From Deltaproteobacteria bacterium (GTDB lineage: Bacteria > Myxococcota_A > UBA796 > UBA2385), in the NCBI GenBank assembly GCA_018401435.1, contig JAGYJW010000010.1, forward strand, positions 62,001 through 126,000: a stretch of 64,000 nucleotides of DNA. Reading direction: 5' to 3'. The notes below the pieces were generated by a model. The model had not been told where the DNA came from, searched no databases, and saw only the letters and a program-made list of their open reading frames with translations. The first letter of the stretch is position 1; each line of letters opens with the position of its first letter. Of the stretch, positions 8,427-17,104 are shown in pieces. A program made the position numbers and the translations under genes.

Positions 8427-9140
8427 TCAGACCAGCGCGGCCAGCCCCATGCGGGCGAGGCTGCGCTGGCGCTCCATCACATAGGGGCTGATCTCCCGCT
8501 GCAGCCGCATCGCGTCCCGGCGGTCGGGCAGCAGCCGCAGACCCAGGGCCGCCCCCCGGTCGGTGGTCTGGTTGTGGCAGACCTCGGCCTCCACCCGCAC
8601 GGGCAGGTGGGGTTCGGGCAGGCGCAGGCGCACCGTGATCACCTGCTGGGGGGCCAGGTCCGAGGGGCCCTCCAGCCAGAGGCCGGCACCCAGCACCGAC
8701 AGGTCGCGCAGCCGCCCCTTCAGGCGCCGCTCGCCCACCTGCACTTCGGCCAGGACCGGGCGGCGAAGCTCGGGTTCTACCCGGTAGGCCTCGCGCTCGT
8801 TGAAGAGGCCCTTGAGCGCAGAGTCCAGCAGCACGCGGTGCTGGCGCCAGTCCACGAAGCGCATGCCCACCCGGGGCACCGGCCCCGTCTCGTCGACATG
8901 GCAGAGGCGCCCCCGCATGGACAGGGGGGCCAGCAGCTGGGTGGAGCGCACCAGCAGGTCCACCAGGTCGCCGTCTTGCAGCATGCCCCGGGCGCCGGCC
9001 GGCAGCTCCAGGCCCGCACCCGCCGCCGACAGGTCCAGCAGGACCACATTCCTGGCCCGCAGGCGGGGGCCGGTCAGCTCGATGCGGACCAGCTCGTCCA
9101 GCTCGGGGCGAACCCGGTAGTGGCGGCGGCGCTCCGACAT
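8427..9140 (-). CDS. Tandem PilZ-domain protein
   Basis: 237 residues from the ATG at 9140; a longer open frame exists upstream but has no matching sequence. Two PilZ-like units follow each other. Unit 1 has RRHYR (residues about 4-8) and LDLSAAGAG; unit 2 has REAYR and LRDLSVLGAG. These are the RxxxR and (D/N)xSxxG elements that bind cyclic di-GMP, and both sets look complete. PilZ proteins pass c-di-GMP levels to motility, polysaccharide or other targets. With no enzymatic or membrane part, it probably acts as an adaptor. It is convergent with the lipoprotein at 7818. Confidence 0.88.
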   Translation of the reverse strand: MSERRRHYRVRPELDELVRIELTGPRLRARNVVLLDLSAAGAGLELPAGARGMLQDGDLVDLLVRSTQLLAPLSMRGRLCHVDETGPVPRVGMRFVDWRQHRVLLDSALKGLFNEREAYRVEPELRRPVLAEVQVGERRLKGRLRDLSVLGAGLWLEGPSDLAPQQVITVRLRLPEPHLPVRVEAEVCHNQTTDRGAALGLRLLPDRRDAMRLQREISPYVMERQRSLARMGLAALV

Positions 9141-9242
9141 GGGCGGCTCCCGACGGTGTCCCGGTCTTCGGACGGGCGGCCGCCACCTTGAGGCCGAATT
9201 CCGTCGGCGTCGAGGGCGGGGCGCCCGGGTTAGGCCCGCCCC

Positions 9243-10451
9243 ATGCTCAGCTTCTTCTACGACGTGGTCTGCCCCTACGCCTATATGGCCGCCACCCGGA
9301 TCGACGCCCTGGCCGCCCGTCAGGGTCAGACCGTGCGCTGGGTGCCCGTTCTGCTGGGTGGGCTCTTCAAGAGCCAGGGGGCGCCGCAGGTGCCGGCCAC
9401 CACCTGGGCGGCCAGCAAGCAGCTGCTGGGCCTCAAAGACACCCTGCGCATGGCCGACCGCCTGGGCGTGCCCCTGAACTTCCCCCTGGCCCACCCGCGC
9501 CGCACGGTGGGGGCCATGCGGCTGTGCGTGGCGGCCGATGACGCCACCCGGCCGGCCTTGTCCCTGGCCCTCTTCCGCGCCTACTGGGTGGAGGGCCGCG
9601 ATGTGGGGGACCCGGCGGTGCTGGCCGAGATCGCCGTCGCCCACGGCCTGCCGAAAGACGCCCACGCCTCGCCCCTGGCCCGGCAGGGCCTCTTTGAAAA
9701 CACCGAGATCGCGGGGTCCAAGGGCGCCTTTGGCGTGCCCACCATGGCGGTGGGGGACGAGATCTATTGGGGCGTGGACCGCCTGCACCTGGTGGAGGGC
9801 GCGCTATCCGGCCAGCGGGTCCAGCCCCAGGCGCCTCTGGGGAATCCAGGCCAACAGATCAGCTTCTACCATGACTTTTCCAGTCCATTCAGCTATCTGG
9901 GCGCCAGCGCCGTGGGGGGCATCTGCGCGCGGCAGGGGGCCACGGTGGACTGGCGGCCCATCCTGCTGGGCGCCCTCTTTCGCAGCATCGGCACCCCCGA
10001 CGTGCCCCTCTTCACCTTCTCCCCCGAAAAGCAGCGCTATATGCTCAAAGACCTGCACCGATGGGCGGAGTTCTGGGGGGTGCCCTTCGCCTGGCCGCCC
10101 TGTTTTCCGGTGCGCACCATCCTGCCCTTGCGGGTGGCCCTTCAAGCCCCCGAGGCCACGTTGCCCCTCTACCGGGCCCTGTGGGCAGAGGGGCGGGACA
10201 TCGGCCAGGATGAAGTCGTGGTGGATGTTCTCACCGATGCCGGGCTGGATGCCGCCGCCCTGGTGGAGGGGGCCGCCGACCCCGCCATCAAGCAGCGCCT
10301 CTTTGCCAACAACGCCGCCGCCGAGGCCGCGGGGGTCTGTGGGGTGCCGGGTTTCGTCCTGGAGGACGGCATGGTGCTGTGGGGGCAGGATCGCCTCTTC
10401 TTGCTGGACGCCTGCTTGTCGGGCTGGCGTCCCCGCTTGGAGGCCCGGTGA
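9243..10451 (+). CDS. Fused tandem DsbA-like / 2-hydroxychromene-2-carboxylate isomerase-like protein
   Basis: 402 residues made of two homologous thioredoxin-fold domains, about 1-195 and 205-400. Each starts with the family's first strand and active-site turn: FFYDVVCPYAYMA in domain 1 and FYHDFSSPFSYLG in domain 2. Each ends with a cis-Pro-like segment (GVPTMAVGDEIYWGVDRL; GVPGFVLEDGMVLWGQDRL). Domain 1 keeps a Cys like DsbA/FrnE, while domain 2 has Ser like HCCA isomerase. The family uses glutathione or related thiols to isomerise aromatic degradation intermediates. Single-domain proteins of about 200 residues are usual, so this is an internal duplication. There is no signal peptide, so it is cytoplasmic. 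It couples to the next gene (GTGA). Confidence 0.88.
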   Translation: MLSFFYDVVCPYAYMAATRIDALAARQGQTVRWVPVLLGGLFKSQGAPQVPATTWAASKQLLGLKDTLRMADRLGVPLNFPLAHPRRTVGAMRLCVAADDATRPALSLALFRAYWVEGRDVGDPAVLAEIAVAHGLPKDAHASPLARQGLFENTEIAGSKGAFGVPTMAVGDEIYWGVDRLHLVEGALSGQRVQPQAPLGNPGQQISFYHDFSSPFSYLGASAVGGICARQGATVDWRPILLGALFRSIGTPDVPLFTFSPEKQRYMLKDLHRWAEFWGVPFAWPPCFPVRTILPLRVALQAPEATLPLYRALWAEGRDIGQDEVVVDVLTDAGLDAAALVEGAADPAIKQRLFANNAAAEAAGVCGVPGFVLEDGMVLWGQDRLFLLDACLSGWRPRLEAR

Positions 10452-11173
10452 TCCGCCTCGCCCTGGGCTGGCTGCTGCTGGCCCCGGCCTGGGGTCGGGG
10501 GGAGGATCCGCCCCCGGTGGCCGAGACCTGGGCCCAGCGCATTCAGCGGGACTACGCCCACTACCAGGACATCGAGTTTGCCTTTCTGGCCAACGCGGCT
10601 GCCGGCCCGGCCTGCCCCACGGCGGACCACCCGCCCCCGGCCACGGCCGCCCCGGGCGACCCCGATCCCACCCGCGCCCGCTTCGAGGCGGACCCGGCGG
10701 CCTTTGTCGCGGCCTGCCAGGCCCTGGCCTTTGAGTCCTGGATGTTGCGCGCCGACCTCAAGCCGGTGGACCAGCGCATCTTCAGCCCGGGCTGGCTGCG
10801 CATCGCCCTGCTGCCCGAAGGCATCGACGCCAACCAGCGGGTGCGCGACCTGGTGGAGCGCGGCGCCCTGGCCTCCAAGGCGGTGCACATCGTGGCCCCG
10901 GCCGGCCGCTACCTGGTAGACCTGCACCTGCCCTGCGGCGCCACCGGCATCAGCACCTATGACGCCGCGGACCTGGTCAAGGCCCTGCGCACCGAGCCCG
11001 CCTTCGACGTGCAGGCCGTCGCCTGGAGCCCCTGCGGCCGCACCAGCTTCGCCTTGCGCGAGGCCGCCGAGCTGCTGGAGGCCGGCGCCGAGCCGCGGGA
11101 ATATTGGGGCCTGGACTTCCCCGAGGCCCGGGATCGGGCCCGCAGTCGGGGCGGCGGCAGCCGGGAGGAGTGA
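10448..11173 (+). CDS. Hypothetical exported protein
   Basis: 241 residues from a GTG that overlaps the preceding stop. The first 17 residues are hydrophobic (IRLALGWLLLAPAWG), a likely signal peptide. The body has a Pro-rich stretch near residue 60, four Cys and motifs such as PGWLRIALLPEGIDANQRVRD that I cannot assign. It sits between the duplicated DsbA-like gene and Sua5 with almost no spacing, so the three probably share a transcript. An alternative is a periplasmic partner of the thiol-fold protein, but nothing in the sequence proves it. Confidence 0.7.
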   Translation: MIRLALGWLLLAPAWGRGEDPPPVAETWAQRIQRDYAHYQDIEFAFLANAAAGPACPTADHPPPATAAPGDPDPTRARFEADPAAFVAACQALAFESWMLRADLKPVDQRIFSPGWLRIALLPEGIDANQRVRDLVERGALASKAVHIVAPAGRYLVDLHLPCGATGISTYDAADLVKALRTEPAFDVQAVAWSPCGRTSFALREAAELLEAGAEPREYWGLDFPEARDRARSRGGGSREE

Positions 11174-11175
11174 GC

Positions 11176-12132
11176 ATGACCCCCGCCGAATCCTCGCCCG
11201 CGGCCCGCGCCCTGGACGAGGCTGTTCGCCTCCTCCAGAATGGAGACCTGGTGGCCTTTCCCACCGAGACCGTCTATGGGCTGGGGGCCGCCGCCCGCGA
11301 CCCCTTGGCCGTGCGCCGCATCTTTGCGGCCAAGGGGCGCCCGGCCGACCACCCGCTGATCGTGCACCTCCCCGATGCGACGGCCCTGGATGCCTGGGGG
11401 GTCACCGAAGGCACGGCGGCGGTCGCGCTGGCCGATCGTTTCTGGCCGGGGCCCCTCACCCTGGTGCTGCGCCGGCGTCCTGGTGTGCCCGACGAGGTCA
11501 CCGGCGGGCTGGACACGGTGGGCCTGCGGGTGCCCGCCCACCCGGTCGCCCAGGCCCTGCTGCGGGCCTTTGGCGATGGCATCGCGGCCCCTTCGGCCAA
11601 CCGCTTTGGCCGGGTGAGCCCCACCCTGGCCCGCCATGTGCGCGAAGAGCTGGGGCCGGATGTCTTCGTGCTGGACGGCGGCCCCTGCGCCGTCGGGGTC
11701 GAGAGCACCATCGTCGATCTGTCGGGTCCGACGCCCACCTTGCTGCGGCCCGGGGGGCTGCCGGTCGAAGCGCTGGAAGCGATCCTGGGGCCCTTGCCTC
11801 CGGGTGGCACCCGGGCGCCGGGCACCCTTCCTGGCCATTATTCGCCGCGAACCTCGCTTCTATTGTCGAGTGACGCAGATGCCGCCGCGGCGCGGCTGGT
11901 GGGCAAGGGGCTGCGGGTGGAGATCCTGCGGGGCACCGATGAAGCGGACCACGCCCGCCGGCTCTATGCCGAGCTGCGCCGCATGGATGAGCTGGGCGTG
12001 GACGTGCTGGTGGCGGAGCTGGCGGAGGAGCGCGGGCTGGGGCGGGCCATCAACGATCGCCTGCGCCGGGCGGCCTGGCCCCACACCGACGAGGCCCCGC
12101 TGGTGGACGGCCACGACCCCTCCGAGCGCTGA
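11176..12132 (+). CDS. L-threonylcarbamoyladenylate synthase (Sua5/YwlC type)
   Basis: 318 residues from ATG, two bases after the previous stop, with ribosome site GGGAGGAG. The YrdC domain (about 10-200) shows FPTETVYGLGA, KGRPADHPLIVH, FWPGPLTLVL, VGLRVPAHP and APSANRFGRVSPT, which bind ATP, threonine and bicarbonate. The added C-terminal Sua5 domain (about 215-318) begins at PGTLPGHYSPR. The enzyme makes threonylcarbamoyl-AMP for the t6A37 modification of tRNAs that read ANN codons. It is full length for the two-domain Sua5 form rather than the short TsaC form. Confidence 0.96.
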   Translation: MTPAESSPAARALDEAVRLLQNGDLVAFPTETVYGLGAAARDPLAVRRIFAAKGRPADHPLIVHLPDATALDAWGVTEGTAAVALADRFWPGPLTLVLRRRPGVPDEVTGGLDTVGLRVPAHPVAQALLRAFGDGIAAPSANRFGRVSPTLARHVREELGPDVFVLDGGPCAVGVESTIVDLSGPTPTLLRPGGLPVEALEAILGPLPPGGTRAPGTLPGHYSPRTSLLLSSDADAAAARLVGKGLRVEILRGTDEADHARRLYAELRRMDELGVDVLVAELAEERGLGRAINDRLRRAAWPHTDEAPLVDGHDPSER

Positions 12133-12143
12133 ACCCCCACAGG

Positions 12144-12249
12144 TTGTTCACAGCCACCTGGACTTATCCACAGGCTATTCCCGCGAGAGAAGGCCGTCGG
12201 GCCGCGGGATGTCTGCTCCGTCCGATCTGGCGCCTCCGGATCATCCACA
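12144..12249 (+). promoter_or_regulatory. Three DnaA-box-like 9-mers in the gap after sua5
   Basis: TTGTTCACA (12144-12152), TTATCCACA (12164-12172, a perfect consensus DnaA box) and TCATCCACA (12241-12249) lie in one orientation in the 197-bp gap. CCACAGG occurs three times in the same stretch. Such boxes bind DnaA at origins, at titration sites or at DnaA-regulated promoters. There is no dnaA, dnaN or AT-rich unwinding stretch nearby, so an origin is not supported. Confidence 0.45.
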
Positions 12250-12329
12250 GGGGCGCAAGGGTGGCCACGCGGCAGGCGGGGGGTGCTACCGTCGGGTGCC
12301 CTTGGCCCACCTCGGATCCCAGCTTGTCG

Positions 12330-15300
12330 ATGGATACCCCCCCCCCGAGCACGCCGCCGGAAGAGCTGCGGGGCCTGCTCGAAGCCCACCCCGTCACCAC
12401 CCTGCTGGTGGTGCTGTCGGCGGCCTTTGTGATCGGCTTTGAGCCGGTCTGGGCGTCGGTGACCGACCTCGCCAGCCTCACGATGCTGTTGGAGTGGGGA
12501 GTTTCGTGGAGCACGGCTGAGGCCATGGCCCTGTGGTCCTGGGTGCTCTTCCTGGTCTTCACCTACTTCTGCGCCCTGCTGCTGTCGCGGGTGCACGCCG
12601 ACGACAGCGTGGACGCCTGGCTGTGGGCCCCCAGCATCCTCCCCGAGCCCCTGCGCGCCCTGCTGCTGCGCGCCGAGCTGCTGCCCGCGCGGGTCCTGCG
12701 CCTGACCGCCGCCGCCTTGCGCTGGCCCCTGGTGCGGCTGCTGGGCGACCGAACGCGGGGCCAACGCACCGCGCTGGGCGCCCTGTTGTTGGCCTCGGGC
12801 GGGACCGTGCTGCTGGCCGCAGAGCTGGGCCAGGGCTTTGAATATGGCAGCCGGCTGCTCTTTGTATTGGCATGGATGTCCATGTTGGGCCTGCTGGGCG
12901 CCTGGCTGCTGCTCTCCCGCTTCGAGGCCCGCCCGGTGGGCGCTCCCCCCGGCCCCTGGACCGAGGTGGCCGGCAGCTCCTTGACCCTGCTGGGCCTCTC
13001 TGCAGTCTGCGGCTCCATGCTCTATCTCGCGGCCTCTTCGGATTTCGAGTGGCCGCTGTGGCGTTTCTACACCTTGTGGTGCGTCTACCACATCTGCCTG
13101 CTCTTTCTGTTGGTGGGGCGGGTGGCCGACGCCACCGGGCGCACGGTGGGCGAGCGCCTCGCGGTGGGCTCCTTGGCCCTGGTGGTGGTGGTGGTCGCGG
13201 TCTGCCTGCCCGTCCCGGTGGGCTACCCCGACCGTCCGTCCCAGCCGACCTTGCCCGGCGCCAGCCGCCGCGCCCTGGCGGACCTCGGCAGCTGGGACCT
13301 TGCACAGGGGGCCGTTGGCTCCGAAGCACCGAGTCGGGCCGCCCCCGATAGCCCCCAAATTGCGCTCATTGAAGGCTGGTTCGGCGCGGTCGAGGCCCGG
13401 CTGGCCCGCCTGCCGCCGGACTCCCCGGTGCTGATGGTGGCGGCCGCCGGCGGCGGGCCCGCGCCGGGCAGTTCGCCTTGCTGGTGCTGCAAGGCCTGGA
13501 GCGCATCCACCTCGACGACGACCCCACCGCGCCCAGCCTGGGTGACCGGGTGCTCTTCGTGAGCAGCGTGTCCGGGGGCAGCATGGCGGCGGCCCACTTC
13601 CGCTTCGGGGCGGAGGCGCCCGGCGAAGAGAAGGAGCCCCACAACACCTCTCCCGACGAGCTTCGGCGCCATGTCGTCATCGAGCTGCGGGGGCGTGTGC
13701 GCGGGCAGGACCAGGCCTGCGCCGCCGAGCGCCAGCGCCTGGGCCGCGAAGACGGGCGGGCTTGCCGGGTCCTGGAGGAGCTGAAGGCCGACCTGGTGGC
13801 TGCCCAGCAGGCGGGCGCGCCCGATGCCGCCCCACCCGACAGCCGGGCCCGCAGCTGGCCCTTGCGCAGCGCGCTGCTCGACGACCTGTCCACGGACTTC
13901 AACGCGCCCTTGCTGCGGGGTCTGGTCTTTCCCGGCCTGGAGCGCGGGGAGGCCATGACCGACTTCTGGCGCAGCGAGTTTGGTTGGCAGGACCGCTACT
14001 TTACCCAACGCAAGGACCCGACGCAAAGCTTTGGCCCCCTGCTGCTGATCAACCTCACCGACGTCAACCAGGGCACCCGCATCGTGGCCGGCTTCCCCCG
14101 CCTTCCCGTGGGCCTGCTGGGGCCCACCGAACTGGCGCCGGAGCGGGATCCCAGCGCCCGGGCGGCCCGGCCCGACGCCGCCGCCTTGACCGACCTCGAT
14201 CCTGCCCTCGCCGTGGATGTCGAAGAGGCCGTGCGCATGTCGGCCAACTTCCCCTATGGCTTTGACCTGCCCCTGCTGGGCCTGGGCGATCCCACCGAGC
14301 GGGTGCGCGTGGTGGACGGCGGCGTGTTGGACAACAGCGGCATCGACACGCTGGACCAGCTCTTTGTGGGCCTGGAGCGGCTGGCGGATCCCGGCAGCGC
14401 GGGCAGCGCCCCGCCAGAGCTGGTGGAGCGGGCCGAGCGGCTGCTGGCCGAGCTGGCCCGTCGGGGCGTGGTGCTGGTGGAGGTGGACGCCGGCGCCAAA
14501 CCCGAGGCGCCGGGCTCCATGTCGCAAGTGCTGGGCAATGTGCTGCTGCCGATTCACTCCTTGTCGGCCGCCGGCTTCGTGCGGGCGGGGGAGGCCACCG
14601 AGCAGCATGTCTCGTCCATGGACGCGGTGCTGCGACGGGCCGCGCGTCCCCCCTCGGCCGCCGCCGGGCTGGACCCCGCCGCGCGCTTCCGCGCCAAGAT
14701 TGACCTGCTCGGGATTCGGCTCAAGCACCACATCTTCGTCCTGGACACCGCGGGCTTGATGACCGCCTGGGGCCTCACGCCGCGGCAAAAGGGCCAGCTG
14801 GTGGGGCGATTCATCGCTGAAGATGCGCTTCAGCGCGATGTCCTCAAGGACTCCTTGGTCGAGCTTGCCCGCAATGGACGCGCGGCGGAGCGCCTGGGAC
14901 GAGACGCCCGAGACGACGACGCCCTGGCCATCCTGCTCGATGATCTCACCCAGGGCTGGGAGCGCATGCAGGTGCAGGATCGCAACACCCTGGCCGCCCA
15001 GGCCGAGCAGCGGCGGGCGGCCTATGCAAGCCCCGAGGGGGAGGGCCGCGGGCGGGCCGACAACCAGCCCCTGCGCGCGATCCCAGGCTGGGTCTTTGCC
15101 GGCTACCGGCCCGATGCGACCGACCCCGAAGATCCGCCGGACTGGCTGCTGGCCCGCCTGGAACTGGAGGACCGGCGGCTGCCCGACCCGAAGGCCGACA
15201 GCCGGCTGTCGGTGCGCCTGCCCGTGCTGCTTCGGCCCTCCTTTCCCAGCGACCAGGGCCGCCTGGGCGCGGGTCACGCCGTGCTCAACCGGGGGGAGGT

Positions 15301-15448
15301 GGTCAAGCTGCTGGAGTTCCGGGAGTGGCGCCAGAGCGGGCTCTGGTTCGCCTGTGTGGTCGCGGCGGACACCCTGGCGGCCGGGGATGCCGGCGGCGCC
15401 GAGCGCCGGGCCTGCACCCTGGAGGGCCCCCAACCCTTCAGTGGGTGA
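12330..15448 (+). CDS. Patatin-like phospholipase with N-terminal membrane domain, one apparent frameshift
   Basis: Start ATG at 12330, about 1,039 residues once one base is restored. Residues 20-300 hold several hydrophobic segments. The patatin part starts at VLMVAAAGGG; there, at about 13457-13459, the frame moves to the one that reads RAGQFALLVLQGLE. Adding one base yields the normal oxyanion element GGGxRA, so the lesion sits exactly in that motif. Later parts are intact: SSVSGGS with the nucleophile Ser near residue 415 (first Gly of GxSxG replaced by Ser) and VVDGGVLDNSG with the catalytic Asp near 662. Patatins hydrolyse acyl lipids. Sequencing error is the simplest explanation for the shift. 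Confidence 0.82.
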
Positions 15449-15884
15449 CCATCACGGGCACCGGGCACTCCCGAACCACGCGCTCGGTCACCGAACCCAG
15501 CAGGGCCCGCTTGACGCCGGTGCGCCCATGGGTGCCCATCACCACGCAGTCATGGGCGTCGTCGGCGACCTGCAGCACCACCTCTTCGGGGGGGAAGCCG
15601 TCGCGGATGAGGGTGCGGCAGGGGATCTCCTCGGGCACCTCTTCGCGGGCGATGCGTTCGAGGCGCGTGCGCTGCTCCCGCGCGATGTCCTGGGTGAGCT
15701 GGCTATAGAGGGGGCCCGAGGGCCCGGACATGCCCAGCTCCGTCGCGTAGAAATAAGGTACAACGCCGATATGCAGCAGCGTGAGCCGGCCGCCGGAGAT
15801 GCGCGCGAGCTGCACCGCGAGCTGCACCGCCCGAATGGATGTGTCGGAAAAATCGACGGGCACCAGGATGTTGTCGAAGGTCAT
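15438..15884 (-). CDS. Universal stress protein (UspA family)
   Basis: 148 residues from the ATG at 15884. It opens with FDNILVPVDFSDTS, the usual first strand and Asp-containing turn, and ends with GTHGRTGVKRALLGSVTERV, the G-x2-G-x9-GS/T motif that binds ATP in this family. Length matches single-domain UspA proteins. These proteins respond to energy, oxygen or oxidative stress and are often found near cbb3 oxidase genes, as here. The last 11 bases overlap the end of the convergent patatin gene. Confidence 0.95.
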   Translation of the reverse strand: MTFDNILVPVDFSDTSIRAVQLAVQLARISGGRLTLLHIGVVPYFYATELGMSGPSGPLYSQLTQDIAREQRTRLERIAREEVPEEIPCRTLIRDGFPPEEVVLQVADDAHDCVVMGTHGRTGVKRALLGSVTERVVRECPVPVMVTH

Positions 15885-15900
15885 GGCGGGCTCCGGGGCT

Positions 15901-16584
15901 TCAGTGGCAAGAAGGGGCTTGGGTGGTCTGGAGGTCGGGGCTGTGGCTGGCGGCTGCCAGGCTGGCCCGGCTGCGCATGAACAAGGAGCCCATGCCAAAG
16001 AGCAGCACCAGGGCGGCCAGGGCGCGGCGGGCGGTCAGGCTGCGCGTCACGATGCGGCGCAGGCCGACCCCGGCGGCCGCCAGGGCGGGCACCGTCCCCA
16101 GTCCGAAGGCTACCATGGACAAGGCGCCCACCAGGGGGCTGCCCGATGCGACGGGAAAGGCCAGGGCCGTGTAGACCAGCCCGCAGGGCAGCAGGCCCGA
16201 CAGCATGCCGAAGAGCACGCGGCTGGGCAGGTCCGCGCGCCGCGCCACCTTGCCCGCGGCCTTGGGCAGCCAGGTGGGCGTGGCGGTGGACACCCCGCCA
16301 AAGCCCGCCAGGCGCGCCGCAAAATAGACCAGGAGCACGCCCGCGACGGCGGTGCCCACCCAGGTGGGCCCGGGCAGGTGCTGCCCAAAGGCCCCCGCGA
16401 CGGCGCCCAGCAGGCCATAGGTGATCAGCCGGCCAACCGTCCAGGCGCCTGCGCCCAGCGCGCCCCGGGGGCCCTCGCTGGCGGCCACGACGAAGCCGCC
16501 GCACATGCCCACGCAGTGGGGGCTGCCCGCGAGGCCGGCCAGCAGCGGGCCCGCCAGCCAGGCCAGGGTGAGGGGGTCGCTCAT
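15901..16584 (-). CDS. TauE/SafE-like (DsbD/urease-accessory type) membrane protein
   Basis: 227 residues from the ATG at 16584. It has about six membrane segments and the motif SPHCVGMCGGF near residue 21, with a second half containing SGLLPCGLVYTALAF. These Cys-containing HC-x2-MCGG and LPCG motifs mark the sulfite-exporter-like/UreH family that often lies beside ccoNOQP and ccoGHIS genes and is thought to help deliver copper or assemble the oxidase. The C-terminus ends PSCH, a possible metal ligand pair. Its start overlaps the stop of a small upstream frame by 4 bases (ATGA). Confidence 0.85.
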   Translation of the reverse strand: MSDPLTLAWLAGPLLAGLAGSPHCVGMCGGFVVAASEGPRGALGAGAWTVGRLITYGLLGAVAGAFGQHLPGPTWVGTAVAGVLLVYFAARLAGFGGVSTATPTWLPKAAGKVARRADLPSRVLFGMLSGLLPCGLVYTALAFPVASGSPLVGALSMVAFGLGTVPALAAAGVGLRRIVTRSLTARRALAALVLLFGMGSLFMRSRASLAAASHSPDLQTTQAPSCH

Positions 16585-16857
16585 CGGTCCAGCTCCACCG
16601 AGGACAGGCGCAGCTGCTCGCCCCGCTCCAGCTGAACGGCCACATCGGGCAGGCCGCGGGCCTCCAGGCGGCGGCGGATGCGGGCCGCGAGGTCGCTGCC
16701 CAACCAGCCGGCCGGCACCCGGACGGTGACGGCAGCGAGGCGGCCGGCCCGGTGGCGCACCAGCTCCAGCACGGCGATGGCGAGGCTGTCGGCCTCCGCC
16801 TCCAGCCTGCCCGCGGGGAGCGGTCTGCGGCGGCGGCGCGTCAGGCTGGTAGTTCAC
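16581..16857 (-). CDS. Small hypothetical protein upstream of the TauE/SafE-like gene, possible frameshift
   Basis: The final 63 codons (16581-16772) have strong coding character and end with an ATGA overlap onto the membrane-protein gene. Upstream, the same frame has no good start, but a GTG at 16857 begins another frame (MNYQPDAPPPQ). This joins naturally after one extra base near 16802-16818, giving about 92 residues. The C-terminal part (LAIAVLELVRHRAGRLAAVTVRVPAG) looks like a small alpha/beta domain; I do not recognise the family. A plain 63-residue protein from GTG 16772 is the alternative. Confidence 0.45.
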
Positions 16858-17104
16858 AGGTCACCTCGTGGCGCCTGTGTACCTCGCAAGGCCCGTGCCA
16901 GGACCGAAGCCCTGCTGCTGGCGTCCTTTCGCCGTCGCTGGCCCGCAGGTTGTGCTTCATCGCACGATCGGCTTGGGCGATTTGGCCCAGGGCGTCGCCA
17001 CCGGCCGGCGCCCTCCCTGCCAAAGGCTCCCCACCTCGCCCAGGATCCCCGATGGGCCATGCTGGCACGGGAATTGCCATCGCGGTGGGCGGAGGTAAGC
17101 CACC

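Noticed and set aside
12144..12249. Chromosomal origin
   Set aside because: Only three boxes, no AT-rich unwinding segment and no dnaA, dnaN, gidA or parAB genes nearby.
16858..17104. FNR/Anr box before ccoN
   Set aside because: I looked for TTGAT-N4-ATCAA or close forms in the divergent gap and found none.
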